DNA of 64,000 nt from Phlebopus portentosus (Eukaryota; Basidiomycota; Agaricomycetes; Boletales; Boletinellaceae). The position numbers and the translations under genes are program-made. Below, piece by piece: positions 1 through 10,924 of this stretch (its first letter is position 1; every line of letters starts with the position of its first letter). Below the pieces are notes generated by a model. The model saw nothing but the letters and a program-made list of their open reading frames with translations. It did not search any database and was not told the DNA's origin. Where the stretch lies: the NCBI GenBank assembly GCA_037892935.1, contig JAYXKI010000002.1, positions 248,001 through 312,000 on the forward strand, written 5' to 3'.

Positions 1-1792
1 GCCCATTTTGCTCGCATTGCTGCCTCACCGCCCTTCACTGCATTCAAGTCTTTATGCATACAGCAGCCAGTCCACACCCACAGATTCAGCTTCTGCTTTT
101 TGGAGTTCGATAAGCACTCGAATGCCTCACTATAAAGAGACTCGCAAATGTTGGATAGAAGCTCTTTCTCATGCCGAGCTTTCTCATCTTCTGGCAGGGC
201 CTTCCATGCCGCTTCTCCCCCCAAATTCTCAATCAGTGCTGTCCGAGCTGGTACGGTGAGTAATTCCTGCTCCTCTTTTGGTTTTGAATGGAAATATTGC
301 GCGCCGATGCCTCGCATTGAGAGCTCGTGTTTCCATTCACCTAGAAGCCGGTGTTTGGCTTTCTGGTCCTCCGCATGATCCCCGTGCGTCCCTGTGTATT
401 TTATGGCAAGTATCTCCTCGTTGAGTGCTTCGCCTGAAGTATTACAGGAAATGCCCAGAGGGCTCCTGTTAAAGGTGTCAATGGCCTCTTGTAGGCCATT
501 AACAAACATTTTCTTTTGTGTCTCGGAACGATGATTCGCGGTGTGCTCGAGCTTCAAAAACGGACTCGATGAGCTGCTGCAGCTTCTGGGGACTGTTCTT
601 TACTGTCATGGTACGTTTCTGTCATCAGATTGACATTCATTGATTCGAAATTCTGATGTTTGTTTGTCGTTCCATCGCCTCCCGATGTAAATGCTAGTCA
701 GGTGAGTTCAGATGCTAGTATGCTTGAAAAACTGTCAGACTTACATGCGCTTCGCTTCAGATCATAACCCACATGAATCATCGACATTAATCCACCCTCT
801 GTGATGATGCGGCCTACTGTACGCGCCGAAACAACTTTTCTTTTCTTCTTGCATCGAGTCGGCCCCAGGAAACTCGATATGACCTTCAGAACAGCGTCAA
901 GAGCCAGTCCAACATTGTTTGCAGAGCAACCAAGTGATCTGAGTCGAAAAATGAGAGAACGCACACTGGAAGAGTATGTGCCCTTCACAGTGAGTCGCAG
1001 AAACTGTTCTAGTGAAATTTTGACGTTTTTTAGCTTCATTGCACGTCTGCGAACATATGCAAGTCGTGATCGAAGCCTATGGTTCATGCGCCGAGACTCT
1101 TCGAGTTGCTTCTCCACATGCGACACCTGGTCCACCAATCCTGATTCCCTGCTCACCAACACCATACATCGATTATCAGAAGTTACATAGCGATTCCAAT
1201 GGTCCATGGATCGAAGGTGTGCAGAATTGAACATGCACTGATATGTCTTGCAGACAGTCAGAAGGCGTTGTTCTTCTTGCTCTTTCTGGACTAGTAAGCT
1301 CTTCAACCGTGTAATTTCATCATTAAGTGACCTATTCCCCTCTTCTAGAATCGAGTCTTTTGCTCGGGATCTCTCAAGAGCCTTGCGAGCATTGAAGTAG
1401 CTGTTCATGTACCGTTTTAAGCGATTTTTGGTCGTATGAAGACAATTGCTCATCTTGGTGAGTGCGTTTGTTGATGAGTCCAGCTCGTTTTGAAGTGTAC
1501 TGATCGATTCTTCGAGGTCATCGATTGTAGATTGCAAGCTTTCGTTGTGCAGCCTTTGGTCAAGGCTGTTGTTCCGAATCTCGGTAAGTTCTCGTTTTCT
1601 CATTTGTAATTCCTCTGATAACTTGCTTATTTCACCAGAAATGGACCTTGTCTGATGAATACTCGATGGTTCCAGCGTACTCGAAGAAGGTTGGATATCT
1701 CGCGAATTCGTTTTGTCACCAAATGGCCTTCTGTCAAGGAATGCAGCCGTTCCCTTCCTCCGAGCTCGATTTGCCTTTGAAATACGGCCCAT
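1..1792 (-). CDS. Transposon-like multicopy mushroom protein, N-terminal part, runs off the window
   Basis: Not a named gene. From the ATG at 1792 (protein begins MGRISKANRARRKG, basic) the first exon encodes a long coiled coil and then a basic region ending in SARTVGRIITEGG. A 51-bp GT..AG intron (694-744) follows. Exon 2 carries a GGDGTTNKHQNFES motif, then an NHRSETQ segment and, near the window edge, WVWTGCCMHKDLN followed by KGG. From memory, this order of motifs matches a large family of high-copy proteins in mushroom genomes that looks like a DDE/RNase-H-type transposase relative, perhaps of the KDZ group; the class assignment is inference. The frame breaks once at the five-A run 556-560 (T run on the coding strand); one more base there would restore the family motif order. 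The methionine codon at 1936 is in frame, but 1792 fits the family better. The 3' part lies outside the window. Confidence 0.6.
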
Positions 1793-1936
1793 ACTGCTGG
1801 AAAGTTTTTTTGTGAGTACATTCCCACTATAAACATATTTTGTGGAATGTCTGACCGTCCTCGTGTTGATTTTTTGTGAATTTATGGGCCAATGTTGAAA
1901 TTCAACATTGGCAGTGACTGCGCTTCTCAGCATCAC

Positions 1937-3186
1937 GTGATGGAGTTATAGACTTATTTGCCTGACTTCTTGATGCTTCTGCCGCATTCTTCTTCCAATT
2001 ATTCTGCTTCCACTGCTTGTACAACACTCGAATTTTTTGCATCATAATGTATGTTCTACATGGTAGAATACTAGTCAGCCTCTAGTTTTACTTTCTTGTG
2101 CCTCCATCTTTAAGAAAGACTAATCCAACACAATGAATTGCTGATATCAAAGCAAAATTTGTGTTTATTTGAGATCTAAGGGCTTACAGATGAAATACAA
2201 CATCAAAAACATGTATACCATGTATTTTCCTATTCATTTCTGTGCGATGTGGAATAAAATAACAAGTCGAAGGAGGGCCATACTTTCACTGTCATTATAT
2301 TGAAACTCCGCTAGCGGCAGACCTTGGCGGTAGCCGTGGGAATGCATGCAGATCACAAGCCTATTGCCGACCCCCATGAGTTAGAAAGAAGACAAAATTT
2401 CGGCTGTCCCAAAGAAGCTTTACTACTATTCTGGAGATCAGAGAGGCGATAGCATAGGGTACACCGCATTAAAGGGTGTGAGTATTGTCACGGCTTGATT
2501 ATGTAGTGGGAGTCGAAGCACCCAACCCTTTTCAATGAATGATGGACTGTTGTGTTTCGTGACGGTGCTACACCAACATCCCCCAACCGCCATGACCATT
2601 TCCTGTCACTCAGACGGCATGGGCTCTTCCAGTTCTCGGATGTTTCTTTCAATATTCTGCAAGTTGGCGGCGACATGACTTTGATATTTATATTTGAGAG
2701 TGACAGGTAGAAAAAACTGCAGCTGGTGAGTCTATGTGAAGGCGACAACAAATCGACGCGTAAGTGAACACATCATGATGTTCATGAGTCTTGTACAAGC
2801 CTTGACCTATGGACTTCAAGCCCTACCAATCAAGCACGACTTACAGGACCTCCAAAAACCCAACAAAATCTTGACCCAGACAGCATCTGAGGCCCAGATG
2901 AGCTCCTGATGAAGGAAACGGTCTGACATAAATATATATATATAGAGAGAGAGAGCTTTAGTTGCAAATTGGGCAGGATTTTCCCTGAGGAGAAATATTC
3001 TATGTGACCAGAATTTTCGGAAGAAGTGCAGGCCTCCAAGACCCGATAAACCCTTCGCAGTCCAGATTGACACCAGCGTTTTGTAGCTTCGGGGACCCTA
3101 GATTCAGTGGACTTAATCCCGCACCGGTGAACAAATATGCAATCTTCCAAAAAAAAAACCACATACACCTTTCGCCGAAGTTGCTG
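1937..3186. other. Intergenic, no gene seen
   Basis: AT-rich sequence between the transposon-like gene and the first zinc-cluster gene. Only short open frames without recognisable domains occur on either strand. It contains a short TA/GA microsatellite at 2932-2954. No RNA gene was recognised. Confidence 0.5.
2932..2954. repeat. TA/GA microsatellite
   Basis: A run of alternating TA followed directly by a run of GA, about 23 bp in all, in intergenic DNA. Confidence 0.8.
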
Positions 3187-3194
3187 TATAAATA
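3187..3194 (+). promoter_or_regulatory. TATA box of the first Zn2Cys6 gene
   Basis: TATAAATA lies about 50 bp upstream of the ATG at 3245, a suitable distance for a fungal core promoter. This is a sequence match only; the transcription start is unknown. Confidence 0.45.
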
Positions 3195-3244
3195 CAGGAC
3201 TTTGTGTCTATCCAGTTACCATTAGCTAGCTATTAATTTTCCAT

Positions 3245-4063
3245 ATGTCTTTAAGCACAACTCTCACTACAGACGATCCCTTTCCCTCACGCAGCATACT
3301 TCCGGTGGAACCACCGATTACGTCTGGCCCACAGTGTATCCCAAGCGCTAAGATATCCTCTCGCAAGCGCAACATGAGCGCGTGCAGTCGTTGTTCTGAT
3401 CGGCACGTAAAGGTAGATCTCATGCGACTAACTAGAGGATGAAGCTGACTTCCTCGTACTGAAGTGTAACATGAATCCGCCATACTCATCCTCGAAGTGC
3501 GAACTTTGCTGTCGCGAAAAAGTGGAGATCTGTCCTCCGCACAGGCTACGCAAGAATCATCGCAAGAAAGCTGAAGCCAAATCCGACTATATCGAGCTGA
3601 CTATTCCTGCTGAGGCGGACGTCATACCATCAGTAAGTGTCTTGTCATTGATCGTTACTTGAAATTTTGGCCCGATCTTATAATCGCCAATGAAAGGCAC
3701 CAGATGCTATCACAGCAATGAACAAGGTTGCGACTGATCCTGGCTATGCTGAGCTCCCCGGTGTACAAGGCTCCAGCCAAAGCAACTCAACTGGAATGTG
3801 TTCAAATGTCTTTGGTGAGAGCTACTATTCGCAAAGAGTAATATCCAACTTATGTCTTGACCAAAGCACAACCCGATATGAATGAGGGCGTTGCAAGTGA
3901 AAATCCGGGACCGTACTCGAACCAAGAAGGTACTTCGCCTCTCGCTATGCTATTTGAAGGCCTTCATGGATTTCTGCTGCCAAACAATAACTTCCCATGG
4001 TACTCTAGTTTCACGAATGGAAGCATGGGGGAAGCATCCAGTGTCAATGAAGACAACGATTGA
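3245..4063 (+). CDS. Short Zn2Cys6-type DNA-binding protein
   Basis: Four exons (3245-3412, 3465-3632, 3697-3814, 3867-4063) with introns of 52, 64 and 52 bp, all GT..AG and in phase, give a 216-residue protein. Residues 47-79 form a cysteine cluster with spacing C-X2-C-X6-C-X10-C-X2-C-X7-C, ending CPPH. This resembles the fungal Zn2Cys6 binuclear cluster, although an extra Cys follows the fifth one. A basic stretch (RLRKNHRKKAEAK) comes right after it, as expected for DNA contact. The rest is low in recognisable features and there is no fungal-specific transcription factor middle-homology region, so the protein is far shorter than most family members. The first intron falls immediately before the third Cys, exactly as in the gene at 24820. 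A role as a transcription factor is inferred; the target is unknown. Confidence 0.6.
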
Positions 4064-5994
4064 CAGATTCCGCAGTAGATGTTATACGGCGCATAATATA
4101 GGTCGGCATTATGTAGCGTAAGATATCCCGTGCTTCCTGTACCAGAATGCTAGTTTTCCTGGAAAAGACTCATAGCATCGAAATATTGCACTAAGCATCC
4201 AAGAGAGAAAGATATCCACAACAAGTTTAGAAGAGAAACGATGCTCCATTCGTATAAGCACAGGAAAATTTCAGGAATCAATATGGCAAGATGTAAACGT
4301 CAAGGGAGAAACCGAACAACGGTAACGACATACCTGGAGTCGTGAATAATTTGCCATGTCTCATCGGTCTTGACAAGCTTAAAAGAAGCTTTGACCCCCA
4401 GAACACTGCAACCAAGGAGGCTGTCAATTCGACCGTCGTCTGTCTTTGCTTTAGGTGTCCCGGACGATCTAGAATTCCTTATGAATTTTTATTCCGCTGT
4501 ATCCACAAGCAGTTCCATCGAACTGCATGCAGCCTGTCGAGCTCTGTTTTCAAGAGGTCATAAGTACTGAACGCCCACTGGAATGCCGCAGCTCCGGCAG
4601 CACAGACCGTTGCTATTGTACAGACCGAATCCACTTGCTCAATGATGAAGGATCCCACCTCTGCGTCTAAGAGAAACTCGCGTAAAGGCAATCGTGCCAA
4701 CAAAATAGAAGAAAAAAAAATGGCGGCCTTGCAGTTATTGCCAGAAGCAACAAAAGAAGGTGCGTGTGACAGCAAACCATCATGCAAGATACATAACTAA
4801 CACCAGCATTATCGCAATTTAGTGCGTAATAGTCCAAGACGAACCGCGCCTATGTTTCCATGGTCAGAAGAAAGGGGGAAAAAGGTGCCCTTCTTGGACT
4901 AGTAGGAAGAAAAAAGGGAAAGCCAAGGTTTGCCGTAGCCGCTGAAGTCTGAGTTCTGCAAGATTAATGAAGTTCGAACGTGTAGCCATTGTATAGCCCG
5001 GACGGAAACACTGATGTGAAACCCAAAGGTTCAACTGAGATATATTATCCAACTCTCGAGTGATTCCTTCCGATCAACATCGGCTGACTATCCTCGTGCA
5101 TTTGTCTACGTTATTTCATGCCTTTCATCTTGTCGTGGATTGCTTTGCTTGAGAAGACTGGTATGCCTAGGATACCCTGGAAATCTAGTTTCGTTCGTGT
5201 TTTTGATAATGTATTGCTCCCGTTCTCGATGTATTCTGATGATGAACGCTTCCAAGGTTTTCTTGCCAAATGCTCGTGTGTCCGAATGACCAAGAAGGCT
5301 CAGATGTAATGCAGGGCAGATATCAGTAGCCTGGTATCTCCTCGGAGAATAGCGAATTGTTGTAAGTGGGAGCTTCGAAGCGCGGGTGGGAACGAAGCCA
5401 CAATCTTCATTGTGTTCAGGGCTAATTACATAAATCGCCCGCTTTTAGTCCGCGAACTAAGAGGTGCAGAGAACGTCCGAGAGAACTTGTGGTAAGCCGT
5501 CAAGACCACTGACACCACTCAGATTGGATTGCTCAATAATGAAGTCACGGGTATAATAAGCTTGATTGTTTGTGGTTTACAAAAATGAATGATCTCGACT
5601 CTCGGATTCCTAGAACTAGCGTGATCAATCCGCTGATGTAAAAGAGCGAAGAGTGAGAACAGATCGCAAGATTAAATTATCCTGAAACATTCGAGGTATC
5701 TCTCGGCCGCATGGCTCTTCTATTAAATTCGCCATATAGTCAAAGACTGAATCGAACTGGCTTCTATTTTTGTTTATTATTTTGTGAATCGATGATCTGG
5801 ATGCATATAACTTACCCGCGTCTTTTCATGATCGGTTTCAAGAAGAGGGGAGCTCATGGGTGTGCTCGAAGCATCAGTATTACAAGACCACATTCATGAG
5901 GCACATTATCATATCAATCTCTGAAATTACTTATGATGATTCGGCATTGTCCGGTACAGCTTCAAAATGGGGTGTCCGTTTATACTGGTTGACC
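4064..5994. other. Intergenic, no gene seen
   Basis: About 1.9 kb with only short frames. A minus-strand frame at 4479-4787 includes a hydrophobic stretch with Ala/Cys residues, but I could not connect it to a start, introns or a known family, so no gene is called. Confidence 0.4.
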
Positions 5995-6000
5995 CACGTG
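5995..6000 (+). promoter_or_regulatory. CACGTG element upstream of the dynactin p24-like gene
   Basis: CCCACGTGATGG lies 64 bp before the ATG at 6064. The same 12 bases occur at the same distance before UBP14 (52385). A CACGTG core is the known binding site of bHLH factors such as Cbf1; function here is inferred from repetition and position. Confidence 0.4.
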
Positions 6001-6063
6001 ATGGCTACTTCCCCTTCCTGGCCTGGAGAGCGAGCTTAAGGACGTCATCTCTCTTGCACAAAA

Positions 6064-7046
6064 ATGAATGTAATTGGGAGTGTATTTCTCGGAGATGCTG
6101 CTCGACAACGTGTTTTGTCTCCATCGCCAACGTCCCCACCCATGTCGCCTATTCCAAACCCTCTAGGTCGCTTTGTCCCGCCACCGATAGACCCGCAACT
6201 TTCTCTCGAACTGCGAATACGTTGGCTAGAAGTTCTGCTTCTCGGAATCAAGCAGGACGCATCTGCCAAATCTTCGAAAGAGAGAGCAAAGGCTAAAGAA
6301 GAAGAGAAACAAGGGGAAAGGGAAACGTTTGTCTTGAAAGCCGAGCAAACTCAGAAGAGGTTTGACGGGGTAGTAGAAAGTAATAATGGACTACGGAAGT
6401 TTATGGATCGATGTGAATGAATTCCTTTCCAAGTCAGCTTTGATTATACTCATAATCTAGTCGTATTTGATCTCGAGTACAGATGACCAGCATGCACAGA
6501 TCCTTACACCTGCATTCGCGTTGTCAGGTGCATCTGCACCACCAGCGTATTCATCGATGAGCACGGAAGAGCTTGACGCACTTCTTGCTGAGATGGAACC
6601 TGAGATCCGCGAAGCTGACAGAGATCTGCGGGAGCTAGACATTCTCGAGAAGAGAGGAGTCCTTGGCGCGGGGAAACTGGAAGGTATGTGTTTTTTTTTC
6701 CCCACCTCTCGTCTTCGGAAGTGTGATTCTTGGTCTGATAAAGTGTTTTTTGTAGAGTACGAAGATCTGGCTCCGCGAATAGAGGCGCTGCAAAAAGCAC
6801 ATTCTGAAGACGTTGCTACAGTTGCGGACATCGAGCGGCGAATAGCAAATGTTCTAAGACAGTACACGACGCACGTACGTATTTCTGGACTTTCATTTAT
6901 ATATCCTTGTTCACCGGCGCGGCTCTCGTTAGATTGATGCTCTGTCAGAATTATTCGTAGAATGGAACGACGTTTTGTCGGCTGCTGAAGATAAAATCTC
7001 TCGACTTGAACGCGACAGGGCAGAGAAAGCCAAAATGGGCTTGTGA
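6064..7046 (+). CDS. Dynactin p24/p22-like subunit (DCTN3/Ldb18 type)
   Basis: Four exons (6064-6412, 6483-6683, 6756-6874, 6933-7046) join in phase into a 260-residue protein. The N-terminus is Pro/Ser-rich. A motif LRIRWLEVLLLG follows at about residues 49-60, then extended predicted helices with heptad character, and near the end the segment LFVEWNDVLSAAEDKI. This order resembles the dynactin shoulder subunit p24, which has an early arginine-rich RWV-type helix and a late FVQWDELL helix; that subunit helps anchor the dynactin sidearm used by dynein. The protein is longer than animal p24 (about 186 residues) because of the N-terminal extension. The assignment rests on short motifs; another coiled-coil adaptor is possible. 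The downstream RAP1 gene is convergent. Confidence 0.5.
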
Positions 7047-7233
7047 TAGACCTGGTTCCATTCAGCCGCATCATCATTGATATTTATATTTGATTGTCAG
7101 GAAACGCTTTAGTAAAGTATTGTACAATGAATTCATCTATCCAAAGAGTCCAAACCGAAGTCCGAACCGTCATTACAATACATCGAAAACAAGTCAAGAA
7201 GGTATTGTCAAATAGATACAAGTGAAAGAGACG

Positions 7234-10200
7234 TCAAGATAAAATATCCCCAGCGCTCAACTCAGCTAACCTCCACTTCACAGCTCTTTTTCCTCTCCTT
7301 TCCTCGATCGCTTTGATGGCCTCTTCGTCCTCTCCATCAAGAAGGATCTCATCTTCCTCAGTCGTCCAAGGTTGTACAAATGACGTATCCGCTTCTCGAG
7401 CCTTATTTGACTGACCTGCCACACCGGAAGCATTCTGCGAGGCATCACCTAGTTCAACCGGGCCGCTGGCAAAAGAATCCAATGTGTCACCAAGCATACG
7501 CCCAGGCGTTAGCGCCAAGAACACTTCTTCCTCCTCTTTTTCATCGTCTTCATAATCATCCACTTGCATGTCCTCCTCGTCATTGCCATACCCATTCAGG
7601 GGGCTATTCGCCAAGCCGGAACTCCTCCGCGCTCGCTGGCGAACGAAGCGAGCAGCCCTAGAAGCGCTTGGCGGGACATATTGATTTCGCAAGCGCACGA
7701 ACGTCGGGTCCTCATCTGCTGGTGTAATTAACAGCTCCGAGCGGCGTGGACCTGAGACTGAACGACCACGAGCAGGTTCAGATAAAGTAGAGAAATCAAC
7801 TTCGCGCCTTTCAGGACTTGATTGCACACTTAGTCCAAGATCTGCCTTATGACCAACGCCCGGTTCTCGAGAAATCGGTACACTCGCAACGTCGGAATTG
7901 CGCTTCTTCTGCTTCTCTCGTTCAAGTTCCTTCTCAACCGCACGCTCTGCAACTTGCCTCATCTTTGAGACAACACGATCTGTTGCCTGCAAATCTAGGA
8001 GCTCCTCGTAGATACCGCGGACGAAGTCCTCGCTGACAGAGTGATTCTGTGCTATCGACTGAAGCAGGACCTGTACCCCGGCGCGCATGATGAAAGCGTG
8101 ATCAGCAGGCGGGACATTCATGTCTGGTGAAGGGAATTCCTGCGACAAATCAATAGTTGCAGCAACAGATGTCCGACGGCGAATACGATTCTCTTCCTGA
8201 TCATTATCCTGTTCTTCATCATTCCGAGGTGCAACGGACGGAGAGAAGGACAACCGACGAGCGACATTTGATGGATTTCCAGCGATGCTACTTCGTAATG
8301 CTCTTTTTCTTAAATCAATCTCGGGTGGTTTTAAGGTAGGGAAGCCCGCGAAGGTTTTTCGACGATCTGCCCTTGCCTTTGCTTCCGAAGCTGCTATCCC
8401 TGTAGCAGAAGCTGCGACTTCCTTCTCCTTGCCTTTCTCCACGCGGCGCAGACGCATTGCATGGTCTTTCGTTAGGAAAGGATCGCTTTCAGTGGTTATT
8501 GAGGTACTTGCACTACGGATATTGGTGATCGGGGCCTCTGAGCGCCAGGCGTGAACCTCCGCTCTGTTTATTCTTTCAGAGGACGTCGGTCGAAGAATGG
8601 AGACACGGGCACGAAGTGGACTAGCTTCTGATGCTGCCTGGAGCGGTCGAACGCTCAAGCTCTGTCGAGTGGCCTGGATCTTGTCGGGTGTAGTCTTTTC
8701 GTCCTGCACCTTGATTAAATCCGTCCCACGTTGTGGCTTATCTCCTGACATCGAAGTCGCGTCTATTGGTATCTTCAGGTCTCTGGCCTGAGAGGGAACC
8801 TTCGGTGTCCCCGCAAGCGTCGATCCTACTATCTCAGCGACAGGAGCTCCTTTCGTAGACTTTTCAGTTGAATCCGCGACAACTTTTTGAATAGCATTGT
8901 CGGCATGAGGAGGCGAAACCTTAACTTCCGAACTTTTCTTCTTTCTCAAAGGCGGCCAGGATTCTTTCGCAGATTGCGAACTATTCGTTTCGCGAACGGG
9001 ATGCTCTTCGAGAACGACTTCGGTCTCTGAACCCGAGTCCATATCAGGCACTTTTCGTCGCGGTTTTGCAGGTCTCCGGAAAGAAGGCACAAACGGGCTC
9101 GTAGGCGTGATGTCTTCGTGCTGAGGAGAATTACGTTTCGACGGTGAGCTGAGATTCTCCTGTTCCGGATTGTTCTCTTTATTTTCACCATGATCATGGA
9201 CCTTTGGAGCCAGCGGGCTTGGTGTACCGGGTTGAGCAGCATCCGCTCGTTCAGGCGTAGGGAAAGGCGTTTCAAAGAAGTCCTCAGCGGACTTGTTATA
9301 GGAAGCAAGTTGTCGTGTCTTGGCGAGAGAACCATTACTCGCTGATGTATCACGGTCGTCCTTTGCTTTCGGTGTTACAGAAGCCTCCTTCTCAACAAGT
9401 GCTGGACTTGAAGCACCATTGGTCTGTCTCAAAGGATTAGCAGGGGTGCTGGTGACTGGCCCTTCTGCGCCGTTCCAAGACCCGGGTATACCGCCTCCGG
9501 CAGTCCTAGGCTCTGTTATGTCATAATCCTCCTTCTCGAGACGCGGATAGAGTCGGCCCTGATCGTCTGTGTTCGCTTGTCCATTCGTAGAAGGACCCGC
9601 CTGAGACAACCGATTCTAAACGAATGGTGTGAGTGACGGATTAGCTACTCTGATGTAATGCACTATACCTTTATGAATTCTATCGCCTCTTTCTGCCCCT
9701 CTGGCTGAGACCGGAGCGCTTCAAGTAAAAGAGCAAGCGTTTGCTTGTTGTCAAGAAGGTTACCGTTCTTGCTGAATGGTGATAAAGACTCGAGACGAGT
9801 AATCGTAGAGGGAGTTGGTCTGAAGAAACATCTCTTAGCGAATACACAGCAGATCAAAGAAGATACCAACTTTGGAGGAGATGAATACTCGTTCCCGACA
9901 TACTCATTCTGGGACGGCGGCTTAATCGAACTGCCCTTGTCTGCAGGAAGGTGTCCGTTCATCGGTGGTCCGGAGACGGACGCGTCGCTATGCATTCTCT
10001 GCCTTTTCGATCCACTCGTGACCTTCACCTCCTCGGCCTTCCTTTTCCTATGTTCTCCATCAGAAACGATTTTCCCCTCTTCCTGAGATATGATCTCCCC
10101 TTCTTCCGGTTCAGAATACGCGGCCACTATGGCGGTTTTTCGCGCAGGTCTACTGGCGAGCATCTTGTGTCCTTGAGTGGAAGGCTGCGCGGGTTCGGGG

Positions 10201-10711
10201 CGCGGACCCTCATTTTCGTGTCTTTCCTCTCTGGTTTGTGGTTGGGTCGCGGATACACGCTTTATCCTGCGGAGAGTCGGAGGCTCCGGACTCGAAAAAT
10301 CAGGATCAGCAGCGGCATTCCCTCCATTCGGACTCGACGTGAGAGCTTCCAACTTCGCACGCCTCTCCAACTCGCTGAAACTAATCTTCGAATACTTCTC
10401 CGGCACTTTAATCCCCTTCCTCTTCTGATACTTCTTAATATTCGCATCGAACCTATCCTGATGATCCTTATATCTTTCCCGCCAAGATTGCCAGCTGTGT
10501 CGTTTAGACCAAGGCCATTTACGCTCCGCGTCCTCGACGAGCCGCGCGTACAGCGCATTACCCAAGCGGTTCGCCCCGTCTGGGTTGTAAATCGCGATGT
10601 ATTTCATGAGGAAAGCATCATCGTCCTGCGTGTACGGCGTACGTGTCTTGCGGCTGTATCCAATGAGTAACATAATTTAATCTGATAAAAGGGAGCTTAC
10701 GGGCGGCTCAT
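7234..10711 (-). CDS. RAP1-like telomere protein with Rap1-type Myb domain
   Basis: Exons on the minus strand are 10711-10701 (11 nt), 10653-9871, 9819-9669 and 9615-7234, giving 1108 residues. Residues about 8-80 form a Rap1-type Myb/SANT domain: an RTPYTQDDD start, then YARLVEDAERKWPWSKRHSWQ-type sequence with the spaced tryptophans of the family. A long disordered Ser/Pro/Glu-rich middle follows. A helical segment with DFVRGIYEELLDLQATD then recalls the helical region of basidiomycete and vertebrate Rap1. The tail has an acidic stretch and a WTTEEDEILLDG motif. Rap1 is a shelterin-type protein that coats telomeres, in many species through a TRF-like partner. The 9820-9870 intron is 51 bp and frame-preserving, so retention would add 17 residues. 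The ATG at 10673 is inside intron 1; the start at 10711 restores the usual basic R-K lead-in. Confidence 0.65.
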
Positions 10712-10806
10712 TCTGCGATGTTGTGGTCGTTGGCTGAGGCTGAGAAACGACTCAGACACGCGATCGATCGAGAGACATCGGGAAACGCGGTGTGACGCAA
10801 CCACGT

Positions 10807-10812
10807 CACGTG
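10807..10812 (-). promoter_or_regulatory. CACGTG element upstream of the RAP1-like gene
   Basis: TCACGTG (reading CACGTGAC on the gene strand) lies about 96 bp before the RAP1-like ATG, in the 213-bp gap after SSZ1. One of several copies of this core placed close to gene starts in the window. Confidence 0.35.
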
Positions 10813-10924
10813 TAACGACTTGTAATAAAAGGAGGTTTTTTTATTAAACATATTTACGCAAGAAATTGCAATGCATTCTCGGTCCGTATAATGCTCTAGG
10901 TATCGATGACAACCATCTAACACT

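Noticed and set aside
4479..4787. Hydrophobic 102-codon minus-strand frame
   Set aside because: Suggestive of a membrane or NACHT-type N-terminal stretch, but too short and isolated; no neighbouring exon could be joined.
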